Below, in pieces: positions 8,676-17,521 of a stretch of DNA of 64,000 nucleotides. A program made the position numbers and the translations under genes. The notes beneath the pieces were generated by a model. That model saw nothing but the letters and a program-made list of their open reading frames with translations, was not told the DNA's origin and made no database searches. The DNA is from an uncultured Neglectibacter sp. (GTDB lineage Bacteria; Bacillota; Clostridia; Oscillospirales; Acutalibacteraceae), in the NCBI GenBank assembly GCA_946554335.1, contig CAMNSA010000007.1:56685-120684 (forward strand), given 5' to 3'. Each line of letters opens with the position of its first letter. Position 1 is the stretch's first letter.

Positions 8676-8704
8676 ATTCTATCACAAATCGCGGGAAATG
8701 GCAA
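8676..8704 (-). promoter_or_regulatory. SigA promoter of the small HPr-like gene
   Basis: TTGCCA-N17-TAGAAT on the minus strand, just after the asnB stop codon. Confidence 0.7.
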
Positions 8705-8720
8705 CACGCCCCAAAAGCTT

Positions 8721-10301
8721 TCAGACGCCGCTTTCCCCATAGTTCGTCAGCACTCTGGCGCTGGGGTCGTTTACATTGCAGCCCTCCCATTCCCGGTTGG
8801 GCATCCAGAAGCCCTTGACCATTTGGGCCTCTCCCGGATAGTACCTTTCAAAAAGCTCCCGGTAAAGGAGGGATTCCTTTGTGAAGGGACGGGCAAACTC
8901 ATACTGCATCCGCCTTTTCTCAAATTCTTCTTCCGAGTAAAGGCTTTGAGCGTATTCCTTCAGATAGTCTACCATGGAGTGCCCCACCGCGTCAGAGAAG
9001 GCCGCCTTTTCCCGGTAGAGCAGAGAGTGGGGAAGATAGTCTCCCTCAAACGCCTTTCGAAGCAGGTATTTGCCCTTGTGGTAGCGGTTGAGCTTTTTTT
9101 CCGGATCGATGCTCATCACATATTCCACAAAATCCAGATCTCCGAAGGGCACTCTTGCTTCCATGGAATGGACGGAGATGCACCGGTCCGCCCGCAGCAC
9201 GTCGTACATATGGAGCTCTCTCACCCGTTTTTCCGCCTCTTCCTGAAATGCCTGGGCGCTGGGAGCAAAATCGGTATACTTATAGCCAAACAGCTCGTCG
9301 GATACCTCTCCGGTGAGCAGCACCCGCACATCTGTGTCGCGGTGAATGGCCTTACACAGCAGATACATGCCCATGCTGGCCCGGATGGTGGTGATATCAT
9401 AGGTTCCCAGAGCCGCGACGACCTCCTCCAGAGAGGAAAGCACGGTGTCCTTGTCGATGATGACCTCCCTGTGGTCGCTGCCCAGATATTCAGCCGCTTC
9501 CTTCGCGTATTTCAAGTCGATGGCGTCTTCGTTCATCCCGATGGAAAAGGTGCGGATGGGCTTTTTCAGCTTTTTGGCGGCAATAGAGCAGACAAGAGAG
9601 CTGTCCAAGCCTCCGGAAAGCAGGAAACCTAAAGGCGCGTCCGCGTCCAGCCGCTTTTCCACGCCTTTTGTGAGCTTTTCCCGAATGTTCCGGCAGATCT
9701 CCTCCGCGCTCTCCCTGCGAAAGGACCGGACACAGGAGATGTCCCGATAGCACACAAACTTTTCTCCATCCCAGTAGTGCCCCGGAGGGAAGGGGTGGAT
9801 CTCCTTGCAAAGCTCTGTCAGGTTCTTTGCCTCGCTGGCGAAAACCAGCTTTCCCGTCTCGCTTTTTCCCCAGTACAGCGGGCGGATGCCGATGGGATCT
9901 CTGGCCGCCAGATAGCGGTCACGCTCCCCGTCGTACAGGATCAGGGCAAATTCCGCGTCCAGCATCCGGAACATCTCCGTTTTGTACTCCCGGTAAAGGG
10001 GCAAAAGGATCTCGCAGTCGCTGCCGCTTTCAAAGCGGTACCCCTTTTGCTCCAGCTGCTTTTTCAGCGGGCGGAATCCGTAAAGCTCTCCGTTGCACAC
10101 CACCATGTCCCTCCCCAGGGTGAAGGGCTGCATCCCCTCTTCGGACAGCCCCATGATGGAAAGCCTGTGAAAAAACAGGAGCCCGGAGGGCGTCTCCAGC
10201 ACCCGGGAATCGTCCGGCCCCCGGGACTTCGTTTTCTCAAAGCCCTTTAAAAGCGCCTCATAAGGCAGATCCTTTCCCAAATAACCCATGATCGAACACA
10301 T
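8721..10301 (-). CDS. asnB: Asparagine synthase (glutamine-hydrolysing), class B
   Basis: Makes asparagine from aspartate, ATP and glutamine in the cytoplasm. The start at 10301 is set so that the catalytic cysteine follows the initiator (MCSIMGYL), as required for class II glutaminase domains; an AAGGGAG site supports it. The glutaminase domain fills residues 1-190. The synthetase domain carries the ATP pyrophosphatase loop SGGLDSS near residue 230. Total 526 residues, typical of AsnB. Transcription is controlled by an upstream T-box whose specifier reads AAC (Asn), which fits the product. The nearby small gene downstream is separately promoted. Confidence 0.95.
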   Translation of the reverse strand: MCSIMGYLGKDLPYEALLKGFEKTKSRGPDDSRVLETPSGLLFFHRLSIMGLSEEGMQPFTLGRDMVVCNGELYGFRPLKKQLEQKGYRFESGSDCEILLPLYREYKTEMFRMLDAEFALILYDGERDRYLAARDPIGIRPLYWGKSETGKLVFASEAKNLTELCKEIHPFPPGHYWDGEKFVCYRDISCVRSFRRESAEEICRNIREKLTKGVEKRLDADAPLGFLLSGGLDSSLVCSIAAKKLKKPIRTFSIGMNEDAIDLKYAKEAAEYLGSDHREVIIDKDTVLSSLEEVVAALGTYDITTIRASMGMYLLCKAIHRDTDVRVLLTGEVSDELFGYKYTDFAPSAQAFQEEAEKRVRELHMYDVLRADRCISVHSMEARVPFGDLDFVEYVMSIDPEKKLNRYHKGKYLLRKAFEGDYLPHSLLYREKAAFSDAVGHSMVDYLKEYAQSLYSEEEFEKRRMQYEFARPFTKESLLYRELFERYYPGEAQMVKGFWMPNREWEGCNVNDPSARVLTNYGESGV

Positions 10302-10343
10302 AGTCTTTCGCTCCCTTTTCAAAATGATAGGGACGCTTACAAT

Positions 10344-10625
10344 AAAAAAGACAGCCTCGTCCCCTCTTCTAGGACGAATGCTGTCGCTGTTCGCGGTGCC
10401 ACCTAAATTGCCGGATCCCGGCCGCCTTTATCCGCTTCCAACAAAGCGGGAACGGCTGTATCGCGCCGCCACGCGTCTCCCCTACCGGGCTTACTTGCCT
10501 TTGGGTTCGAGGCTCGGGAGTGTTATTCACACGGATCCACACTGTGGGGCTTCCACCCTTCCCCACTCGCTGAAAGCGGTTCCCACGCTACTTCTCTCCT
10601 TCATCGCCGTGAAATATTTTATTTT
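10344..10625 (-). promoter_or_regulatory. T-box leader, asparagine-specific, with its terminator
   Basis: The minus strand shows the parts of a T-box riboswitch in order. Stem I has AGAGAAGTAG on its 5' side and the specifier loop GAATAACAC on its 3' side. The antiterminator T-box AGGTGGCACCGCG is at 10404-10392. A terminator (stem GACAGC...GCTGTC, then six T) spans 10344-10385. Aligning GAAT-AAC-A with the known glycine T-box GAAA-GGC-A gives the specifier AAC at 10524-10522, meaning uncharged tRNA-Asn. The gene controlled is asnB. Confidence 0.92.
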
Positions 10626-10635
10626 TCACAATTAT

Positions 10636-10664
10636 TTTATATCACTGAATCAAGGAAAAAGCAA
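10636..10664 (-). promoter_or_regulatory. SigA promoter of the asnB T-box leader
   Basis: TTGCTT-N17-TATAAA on the minus strand, about 20 bases before stem I. Confidence 0.6.
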
Positions 10665-10731
10665 GACTTTTTTGAGATTTCAGAAAAAATATGAATTTTT
10701 GAAAACAACATCCTGCATTTTTGTGGTTTTC

Positions 10732-10760
10732 TTGAATCCTTTCCCCTTTTCTGTTATCAT
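10732..10760 (+). promoter_or_regulatory. SigA promoter of the phosphohexomutase gene
   Basis: TTGAAT-N17-TATCAT on the plus strand, 55 bases before the ATG; it is back to back with the asnB promoter. Confidence 0.6.
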
Positions 10761-10814
10761 GAAAAAAGAGTTTTTGTTTCAGAATTTTCAAAACCGGAAA
10801 GGAAGTCTGGCACA

Positions 10815-12326
10815 ATGGATTATCAAAGATTAAAAAGCGGAACCGATATTCGGGGAGTAGCGTCGCAGGGCGTTCCCAATGAGGAGGTCACCCTCACGGA
10901 CGAAGCAGTCGAGGCCATTGCCGCCTCCTTTCTTTTCTGGTGCGAGGAAAGGCTTCACAAAAAAAGCCGGGAGCTCACCATCGCTCTGGGCCATGATTCC
11001 CGCATTTCCGCAGGGCGTATCACAGCCTGCCTCAAACGGGTATTCCTGCGCTATGGCGTACATGTCAAATACTGCGGGCTTGCCTCTACCCCCTCCATGT
11101 TTCTCTCTGTCCTGGACCTTCCCTGCGACAGCGCGGTACAGATCACTGCCAGCCACCACCCCTTCAACCGCAACGGACTGAAGTTTTTTGTAAAGGAGGG
11201 AGGCTTGGACGCCCCCGATATCGAGGCGATCCTGACAGGGGCCGAAAAAGGGCTTGGGCCGAAGGAGGAAGCTCCGGGGTCCTGGGAGGAGTCGTCTCAC
11301 ATGGAGCAATACGCGGAGTCCCTCAGGGAAATGATCAAAAAGGGCGTTGGCGCAAAGGATTACCAGCACCCCCTTTCCGGCTTTCACATCGTTGTGGACG
11401 CGGGAAACGGCGCAGGCGGCTTCTACGCCGAAGAGGTGCTGAAGCCGCTGGGAGCCGATGTCTCCGGAAGCCAGTTTCTGGAGCCGGACGGCATGTTCCC
11501 AAACCATATTCCCAACCCGGAAAATGAAGAGGCCATGGCATCTGTCTCTCAGGCGGTAAAGAACGCCAAAGCGGATCTGGGCGTTATTTTCGACACCGAT
11601 GTGGACCGGGGCGGGGCAGTGGACGAAAACGGCGAAGAGATCAGCCGCAACCGGCTGGTGGCCATTGCCTCCGCCATCGCTTTGGAGGGTCATCCCGGCG
11701 GAACGGTGGTGACGGATTCCATCACCTCGGACGGGCTCAAGGCCTATATTGAATCGGTTCTGGGCGGCGTACATCACCGCTTTAGGCGAGGCTATAAAAA
11801 TGTGATCAATGAGGCGATCCGGCTGAATCGGGAGGGCGTTGACTGCCCCTTAGCCATCGAGACCAGCGGACACGCCGCCATGCGGGAAAATTATTTCCTG
11901 GACGACGGGGCCTATCTGGTGACCAAGATCATCATCAAAATGGCGGCCTTGAAGCAGGAGGGCAAGACCCTACAGGACCTGCTTGCTCCCCTGAAGGAGC
12001 CCAGAGAGGCGAAGGAGGTGCGCATCCCCATTCTGGAAAGGGACTTCCGAAGCCGGGGGGAAAAGCTCATCTCCCAGCTGGAGGAGTACGCCAAAGCCGA
12101 GGGCTGGGCCATCGCCCCGGACAACCGGGAGGGGCTTCGGGTCTCCTTCCCCAGGGGAGAAGGAGAAGGGTGGTTCCTTTTGCGCCTGTCCGTGCACGAC
12201 CCCATCCTGCCCCTGAATCTGGAAAGCGATGCTCAGGGAGGCGTGAAGCAGATCACGGAAAAGCTGAAAGAATTTTTCAGCGCTCATCAGGAGGGAATCG
12301 ACGCCTCTTCCCTGTTTGCATTGTAA
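10815..12326 (+). CDS. Phosphomannomutase/phosphoglucomutase family protein
   Basis: Alpha-D-phosphohexomutase interconverting hexose 1- and 6-phosphates, feeding cell-wall or capsule sugar nucleotides. It is 503 residues. The phosphoserine loop TASHHPFNRNG lies near residue 113, the magnesium loop DTDVDRGG near residue 259, and the sugar-binding loop ETSGHAA near residue 350. The start codon follows GGAAAGGAAG. It is monocistronic, with its own promoter and a terminator at 12340-12370. Its size and the ETSGHAAMREN loop suggest the PMM/PGM branch rather than GlmM; exact substrate preference cannot be fixed. Confidence 0.92.
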   Translation: MDYQRLKSGTDIRGVASQGVPNEEVTLTDEAVEAIAASFLFWCEERLHKKSRELTIALGHDSRISAGRITACLKRVFLRYGVHVKYCGLASTPSMFLSVLDLPCDSAVQITASHHPFNRNGLKFFVKEGGLDAPDIEAILTGAEKGLGPKEEAPGSWEESSHMEQYAESLREMIKKGVGAKDYQHPLSGFHIVVDAGNGAGGFYAEEVLKPLGADVSGSQFLEPDGMFPNHIPNPENEEAMASVSQAVKNAKADLGVIFDTDVDRGGAVDENGEEISRNRLVAIASAIALEGHPGGTVVTDSITSDGLKAYIESVLGGVHHRFRRGYKNVINEAIRLNREGVDCPLAIETSGHAAMRENYFLDDGAYLVTKIIIKMAALKQEGKTLQDLLAPLKEPREAKEVRIPILERDFRSRGEKLISQLEEYAKAEGWAIAPDNREGLRVSFPRGEGEGWFLLRLSVHDPILPLNLESDAQGGVKQITEKLKEFFSAHQEGIDASSLFAL

Positions 12327-12339
12327 AACAAAAAGGCAA

Positions 12340-12370
12340 AAATCCGGAGAGCTAACTCTCCGGATTTCTT
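12340..12370 (+). terminator. Intrinsic terminator of the phosphohexomutase gene
   Basis: A perfect 12-bp stem (AAATCCGGAGAG) with a CTAA loop, followed by TTTCTTATTT. Confidence 0.8.
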
Positions 12371-12452
12371 ATTTGCGCCCATCGCAAACACAGTATAATA
12401 TCCGTAAGATTTGCGGTCGGGCTCAGAGCTTCCGGTTTGCACAAAAGGAGTT

Positions 12453-13469
12453 TCACGAGTGCCCGCCGCGGGTGCGAAGCTCCAGCACATGGCAGACGCC
12501 GGGGATGTTTTCTCCCTGCTGGGAGGAGGTAGGGGACATCAGGGCGCCGGTGGCGCAGAACAGGATCTTTTGAAGCTCCTTTTTTCTCATCCTTTTTAAG
12601 ATATGGCCGCAGAGCACAGAAGCGGAGCAGCCGCAGCCGGAGCCTCCGGCGTGCACGTCCTGTTTCTCCAAGTCATAGATCATCAGGCCGCAGTCCCGGT
12701 GGACTTTGGAAAGGTTTATCCCATTGCCCTCTAAAAGCTCACAGAGCAGGCGGGAGCCTACCAGGCCCAGATCTCCCGTGAAGATACCGTCATACTCCTC
12801 CGGCGAAGCGCCTGTATCCTCCAAAAACTCATAGATGCTCTGGGCCGCGGCAGGGGCCATGGCCGCTCCCATATTGGCGGGGTCCTTTACGCCCAGATCC
12901 ACCACCTTTCCCGCAAGGCCCCGGGTAACCTGAATCTCCCCTTCCCGGGCAAGGACAGCACAGCCGGAGGCGGTGGCAGTCCACTGCGCGGTAGGAGTGC
13001 GCTGGGCCCCGTATTCCAGAGGCGTGCGGAACTGCCGCTCCGCAGAGCAGAAATGAGAGCTGGTGACGGCTACCGCCCGTCTGGCCGCGCCGCTTTCCAC
13101 CATGACGGCAGAGAGGAACAGGGTCTGCGCCATGGTAGAGCAGGCTCCGTACTGCCCCAAAAAGGGGATCCCGAACTCCAAAAGCCCAAAGGTTGAGGAA
13201 ATACACTGATTCAGAAGGTCGCCGGCGAAGATAAAGTCCATATCCTGCTTTCCAAGCCCGGAACGATCAATGGCCAGGGAGACCGCCTCCTTCTGCAGCT
13301 GAGCCTCCGCCTTTTCCCAGCTGTCCTGCTGAAGCGTCGTATCTTCAAAGGTCTGGTCAAAGTCAGCTCCCAAAGGGCCTTCGGCCTCTTTTTTTCCGAC
13401 GACAGCCGCCGAGGACAGCACACAGGGCGGCGTTTCAAATTCCAGCGTGCTTTTCCCGATCCGTTTCAA
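12453..13469 (-). CDS. spoVAD: Stage V sporulation protein AD
   Basis: Thiolase-fold protein of the SpoVA channel, needed for dipicolinic acid uptake into the forespore and release at germination. The 338 residues match SpoVAD along the whole length (for example LLNQCISSTFGLLEFG, and GQYGACSTMAQ around the thiolase-type cysteine). The start is TTG at 13469, supported by GAAGGGGG seven bases upstream; no in-frame ATG exists before the conserved core. Normally it sits between spoVAC and spoVAE; here spoVAC is 4.7 kb away and spoVAE is absent from the window. A candidate SigG promoter lies at 13497-13525. Confidence 0.95.
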   Translation of the reverse strand: MKRIGKSTLEFETPPCVLSSAAVVGKKEAEGPLGADFDQTFEDTTLQQDSWEKAEAQLQKEAVSLAIDRSGLGKQDMDFIFAGDLLNQCISSTFGLLEFGIPFLGQYGACSTMAQTLFLSAVMVESGAARRAVAVTSSHFCSAERQFRTPLEYGAQRTPTAQWTATASGCAVLAREGEIQVTRGLAGKVVDLGVKDPANMGAAMAPAAAQSIYEFLEDTGASPEEYDGIFTGDLGLVGSRLLCELLEGNGINLSKVHRDCGLMIYDLEKQDVHAGGSGCGCSASVLCGHILKRMRKKELQKILFCATGALMSPTSSQQGENIPGVCHVLELRTRGGHS

Positions 13470-13496
13470 GAAAATTCCCCCTTCACGATTTTCTGT

Positions 13497-13525
13497 TAGT
13501 CTTTGCGGTACGAAAGAAAATATGC
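13497..13525 (-). promoter_or_regulatory. Candidate SigG promoter of spoVAD
   Basis: GCATA-N17-AAGACTA on the minus strand. The -35 fits GHATR fully; the -10 fits 5 of 7 of CATNHTA. It shares AGACTA with the spoVAC candidate. Confidence 0.4.
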
Positions 13526-13564
13526 GGAATATGTAAAGGATGTCCTAAAGCGGAACAGGCTCCA

Positions 13565-13610
13565 AAAAAGCACCCGCAGAGAATTAAAAGTCCTCTGTGG
13601 GTGCTTTTTG
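13565..13610 (-). terminator. Terminator of the URO-D family gene
   Basis: Stem GCACCCRCAGAG around a ten-base loop, with T runs on both strands; it isolates spoVAD from the gene upstream. Confidence 0.75.
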
Positions 13611-13651
13611 GAAATTCTTCCATTTCTGTTACAAAATGATTTTTAAGGAGA

Positions 13652-14629
13652 TCACAGGCTTCTGGCCGCCTCCACAATCCAACGGATCCGCTCCCAATCA
13701 AGCTTTGCGTCAACTGTACAGTCGCCGCCCAGCATCAGGCCGGTTTTGCCGTAATTCAGGATCAGCTTTCTGGTATACTCCTGCAGCTCTTCCTTGCTGC
13801 CATGATAGATGACTCCCTTCTGGACCTTGCCGTCCCAGAAGGTCTCAAAGCCGCCCAGGGCGGTGCGCCCGCCGAACAGGAATCTGCCCTCCTCCAGGCT
13901 CACTTCCTCTACATAGACTGCCCAGTTCACCGCCTTGGCCGGATAGTCCTTCCAAAGGGTCAGCCGGTTCTTGTCCCCCGCCCAGCCGCACATATGCAGA
14001 ATATTGTTGTCAGAAAACCGATTGGCGTGCTCCAGCACATACAGGTCGCTGGGGGCGATGGTCTTTTGGTACTCCTCCGGGGTAAAGCGGTCGTACTCGC
14101 CGCCCTGTACAGGATAATAGATCCCGTCACAGCCCGCTTCCGTGATCAGCAGCTGAGACAGCAGGGCGTTAGCCTGGGCCACCACGTCCAGAGCGTGCAT
14201 CACCGCGTTCCGGTTTTCCTTCAGGTGCTGCATCACGCCCTCGTCGGAAATACCGATCTCCTTCGCGCCGTTGCGCAGGGAGGAGAAGGGGGCGAACACA
14301 TTATAGAACACACAGCGTTCCTTCCCGATGGCCTTCACGATCGCCTTTGCACGCTCTACCTGCTCACGAATATAGGGGTCCTGTGCCGTCACAGGCTTTA
14401 CGGTAAGCCAATCCTCCGCCTTCCGGATGTTCGGAAGGGGATAGGCGAAAAAGCCGTCGCTCATGACCTTCAGAAAATCCAGATCCGTTTCCCGATAATA
14501 CTTTAAATGCGCCTGAACGCAGGCCTCGCCCTTCGCCTCTTCCCCATCAAAGTGGAACCAGAAGCCTACCGGGACATGGTCTACCTCTTTTCCGTTCATG
14601 GCGTTCAACACTCGAGTGCGTTTATCCAC
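13652..14629 (-). CDS. Uroporphyrinogen decarboxylase (URO-D) family protein
   Basis: A 325-residue TIM-barrel protein. The N-terminal RTRVLNAMNGKEVDHVPVGFW is typical of the URO-D/methyltransferase superfamily, and HMCGW near residue 215 is the corrinoid-methyltransferase-like zinc region. Members here are more often methyltransferases acting on methylated compounds than true heme enzymes. No heme genes and no corrinoid protein lie nearby, so the role is open. The start is GTG at 14629 behind GGGAGAGG. It has its own SigA-like promoter (TTATTC-N17-TATACT) and terminator, so it is a single-gene unit. Confidence 0.85.
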   Translation of the reverse strand: MDKRTRVLNAMNGKEVDHVPVGFWFHFDGEEAKGEACVQAHLKYYRETDLDFLKVMSDGFFAYPLPNIRKAEDWLTVKPVTAQDPYIREQVERAKAIVKAIGKERCVFYNVFAPFSSLRNGAKEIGISDEGVMQHLKENRNAVMHALDVVAQANALLSQLLITEAGCDGIYYPVQGGEYDRFTPEEYQKTIAPSDLYVLEHANRFSDNNILHMCGWAGDKNRLTLWKDYPAKAVNWAVYVEEVSLEEGRFLFGGRTALGGFETFWDGKVQKGVIYHGSKEELQEYTRKLILNYGKTGLMLGGDCTVDAKLDWERIRWIVEAARSL

Positions 14630-14696
14630 GACCTCTCCCTCTTTCTCTCTGTTTTCTTTATTGAGCCGCTTTTCCCAGCGGCCACGATCTGTTTTC

Positions 14697-14725
14697 AGTA
14701 TAGCACAAAGAGACGGGCAGAATAA
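14697..14725 (-). promoter_or_regulatory. Probable SigA promoter of the URO-D family gene
   Basis: TTATTC-N17-TATACT on the minus strand, about 70 bases before the GTG start. Confidence 0.5.
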
Positions 14726-14858
14726 AGCCGAAAGAGAAAAAAGCTCCCAATTAAGGGACTCGAACGATTCAAAAGCTATTGGAGGCGGGCTTTTTTGACC
14801 GCTGCGCCCCGTACGGATCAGATCTGTGATACAATGGGAAAACCGGAAAACCTCATAG

Positions 14859-15128
14859 GCTCAGGAAATCATCAAAGGTGAAAACAGCAGGACCGAAGGG
14901 TACACGGTAATAGATGTTCCAGCATACACATGGGCCATCTTCCCATCGGAAAAATTCAAGTGGGATCAGGTCGTGGAGGTTTTCAACACGCTCAACAAAC
15001 GCTTTTATTCGGAGTGGCTCCCTACCTCGGAATATGAGCCGGCAGACGGCTTGAATCTTGAAGTATACGGCGGAGACGGCGATATGGGTTATTTTGAATT
15101 GTGGTTTCCGATTCGAAAAAAATCATAA
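14859..15128 (+). pseudogene. Remnant of an effector-binding (GyrI-like/AraC C-terminal) domain protein
   Basis: An open frame of 89 codons ends at TAA 15126-15128 and has no start codon or ribosome site. It reads as the C-terminal half of a GyrI-like effector-binding domain: YTVIDVPAYTWAIFP, then WDQVVEVFNTLNKRFYSEWLP, and a closing strand YFELWFPIRKK. The N-terminal half and any DNA-binding domain are missing; an in-frame stop lies at 14856-14858. It fills most of the 640-base gap between the URO-D gene and the ADP-ribosylglycohydrolase operon. Confidence 0.65.
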
Positions 15129-15237
15129 CTGCTCCTTTATGCCATTGACCGCACTTGCGGTCGCCCAACCCCTGTATAACTTTACAGCAGCAGGAGCTGT
15201 GCCCCCGGCTTTGCCGGGAGGCCCTTATTTGTACGCA

Positions 15238-15270
15238 AAAACCGGGACCTCTTTGGGCCCCGGTTTTGAT
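15238..15270 (-). terminator. Terminator of the rpiB-ADP-ribosylglycohydrolase operon
   Basis: On the minus strand AAAACCGGG pairs with CCCGGTTTT, giving a stem followed by T residues immediately after the last gene. Confidence 0.6.
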
Positions 15271-15271
15271 C

Positions 15272-16381
15272 TTAATATTCCATTCGGTCAGCGTAATCGT
15301 TCATTTTACGCAGGCGGTTCTTAAAGGCTTCATACAGGCCGTCGGCACATTCCCGCATGGTGCGCTTGTTGTTTGTAAAACGGTGGATGCTGGTTGCGTA
15401 ATCCACCTGCTGGATCCACTCCTCCGGAAGAGAAGCGGTGCCGTCTAAAGCTCCGGCCAAGCCCCCGGCCACAGCGGCTATGCAGTCGGTGTCTCTGCCT
15501 AAATTCACGGCGGAAATAATGGTCTCTTTCAAATTTCCCCCGGTCATTTTGAACAGGCACACGCCCTTGGTCACCACTTCGTTAGCATAGCTGACATTGT
15601 ACGGCATACCCACACCGTTATAGTGCTGGGCAAATACCTCCCGCAGGTCACGGAAGTCCTTGCAGTCCTTGGTGTATTCCAAGGCTTCCTTCAATTCGTC
15701 CACCAGGTTCATTCCGGCGTATTGCGCATACCAGCCGTCGTCTCGGCCCTCTACATGAGCGCGCTCATCCAGGTTATCGAAAATAGCCTGCAGCACGCTG
15801 TCCACCGTGGCGCCGGGCTTAGTGGCCGCGGCAATGCCCACGCCAGTAACACAGGCCCATTTCAGACCCCGGCTGTTGGTGGTTTGATACACCTGGCCCA
15901 CTTCCATCACATCGTCAATGGCGCCCTGAATATCCCCGGCGTTGATCAGCCCCAGGGGGTGACAGGCGCGGGACATACTGTTCAGGCCGGAATAATCGCA
16001 GAAGCGGCCCAATTCTCTGGCGGGCACCTTCGTCTTGGCGATTTTCAGCAGCTCGCCCTCAAAGGGCTCGCAAATGCCGCCGGGGGCTCCGGGCTGAATA
16101 TCCCGCACCCAAATTTTCCGCAGATCCTCCGCGGTGATGCGGTCTCCCTTTTCAATAATGGCGGTGATCATCAGCTTCTGGCGATCAATACCGTCCTCCG
16201 TGGTTCCGGCGGCCCGTACCCAGCCGTTATCGTAATGCTCGTAAGGGTACAGGGCGTCCAGCGTACCGTATTTTTCTTCGATCTTCTCATAGGGCCATCC
16301 CTCTACCACGGCTCCCATGGCAGAGCCAATGTGAGAACCGCAGATACATCCGTAAAATTTATCTCTCAAGGTAACGCTCAT
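15272..16381 (-). CDS. ADP-ribosylglycohydrolase family protein (second tandem copy)
   Basis: Predicted magnesium-dependent hydrolase of ADP-ribosyl or related N-/O-ribosyl bonds, 369 residues. The first metal motif is GSHIGSAMGAVVEG (residues 15-28); the usual TDDT is replaced by TTEDG; the C-terminal metal motif GRDTDCIAAVAGG is present near residue 295. It lies 12 bases after a paralogue that is similar over its whole length, so the pair arose by tandem duplication. With rpiB upstream the operon could turn a ribosylated compound into ribose and then ribulose 5-phosphate; that route is an inference. Confidence 0.85.
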   Translation of the reverse strand: MSVTLRDKFYGCICGSHIGSAMGAVVEGWPYEKIEEKYGTLDALYPYEHYDNGWVRAAGTTEDGIDRQKLMITAIIEKGDRITAEDLRKIWVRDIQPGAPGGICEPFEGELLKIAKTKVPARELGRFCDYSGLNSMSRACHPLGLINAGDIQGAIDDVMEVGQVYQTTNSRGLKWACVTGVGIAAATKPGATVDSVLQAIFDNLDERAHVEGRDDGWYAQYAGMNLVDELKEALEYTKDCKDFRDLREVFAQHYNGVGMPYNVSYANEVVTKGVCLFKMTGGNLKETIISAVNLGRDTDCIAAVAGGLAGALDGTASLPEEWIQQVDYATSIHRFTNNKRTMRECADGLYEAFKNRLRKMNDYADRMEY

Positions 16382-16393
16382 GTTGCTCCCCCC

Positions 16394-17506
16394 TTAGTCA
16401 ATATCCATGGCGGCTGCATAAGCCCGCATTTTTTTCAAGCGATTCTGGAACGCCTCATACAGGCCGTCGGCGTTTTCCCGCAGGGTACGCTTGTTGTTTG
16501 TGAAGCGGTGTACGCTGGTAGCATGATCCACCTGCCGGATCCACTCCTCCGGCACCGTTTCCGCCCCGCCCAGGGCCCCGGTGAGACCGCAGGCCACCGC
16601 CGCCGTGCAGTCAGTATCCCGGCCCAGGTTTACGGCGGCGATGATGGCTTTTTTCAAGTCGCCGCCAGCAAAGCGGAACACGCACACGCCCTTGGTTACC
16701 ACCTCGTTGGCGAAGGCCATGGCGTAAGGCATACCGCCGCCGTAATACAGAGTGTTCAGAACATCCCGCAGCTCCTTGTGATCCTTGCAGTCCTTGGTCA
16801 GCTCCAAAGCCTTTTTCAGCTCGTCTACCAAATTGACGCCCGCATAGGTAGCGTACCAGCCGTCGTCACGACCCTCCACATGCTTTCTCTCGTTGAGGTT
16901 TTCAAAAATATCCTCCAGCACGCTGTCCACCGTAGCGCCCTCCTTCATGGCGGAGGCAATTCCCGCCGCCGTAACGCAGGCCCACTTTAAGGCGTTGGTA
17001 TTGGCATAGTGATACACCTGGCCCACCTGCATCACGTCTTCAATGGCGGTCTGCACATCTCCGGCGTTGATCATACCGATGGGATGGCAGGCGCGGGCGA
17101 AGGTGACCAGGTTGGCATAATCGCAGTAGCGGCCGATGTCCAAAGCGGGAATGTTAGCCTTTGAGATCTTCAGCAGTTCGCCCTCATAGGGCTCCGAAAC
17201 GCCGCCGGGGGCTCCTGGTTTAATATCCCGCACCCAAATCTTCCGCAGATCCTCTGCGTTGATGCGGTCTCCCTTTTCGATAATGGCGGTGATCATCAGC
17301 TTCTGCCGATCAATGCCGTCCTCCGTGGTTCCGGCCTCCCGAACCCAGCCGTTGTCGTAATGCTCATAGGGATATAGGGCGTCCAGCGTACCGTATTTTT
17401 CTTCGATCTTCTCCCAGGGCCAGCCTTCTACCACGGCCCCCATGGCGGAGCCGATGTGGGAACCGCAGATGCATCCGTAAAATTTCTCTCGCAGTGAAAT
17501 GCTCAA
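16394..17506 (-). CDS. ADP-ribosylglycohydrolase family protein (first tandem copy)
   Basis: Paralogue of the next gene, 370 residues, with the same motifs: GSHIGSAMGAVVEGWP at the N terminus, GTTEDG in place of the usual TDDT, and GRDTDCTAAVACGL near residue 297. The start is TTG at 17506 behind GGGAGG with 8 bases spacing; the next in-frame ATG would cut the first metal motif. It follows rpiB by 15 bases. Differences between the copies cluster in the middle and near the C terminus, so they may act on related but different substrates or form a heteromer (inference). Confidence 0.85.
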   Translation of the reverse strand: MSISLREKFYGCICGSHIGSAMGAVVEGWPWEKIEEKYGTLDALYPYEHYDNGWVREAGTTEDGIDRQKLMITAIIEKGDRINAEDLRKIWVRDIKPGAPGGVSEPYEGELLKISKANIPALDIGRYCDYANLVTFARACHPIGMINAGDVQTAIEDVMQVGQVYHYANTNALKWACVTAAGIASAMKEGATVDSVLEDIFENLNERKHVEGRDDGWYATYAGVNLVDELKKALELTKDCKDHKELRDVLNTLYYGGGMPYAMAFANEVVTKGVCVFRFAGGDLKKAIIAAVNLGRDTDCTAAVACGLTGALGGAETVPEEWIRQVDHATSVHRFTNNKRTLRENADGLYEAFQNRLKKMRAYAAAMDID

Positions 17507-17521
17507 GGCAAAAACCTCCCT

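Noticed and set aside
14747..14780. GTTCGAGTC on the minus strand, resembling a tRNA T-arm
   Set aside because: The flanking bases do not form the five-pair T-stem and no other tRNA part is near.
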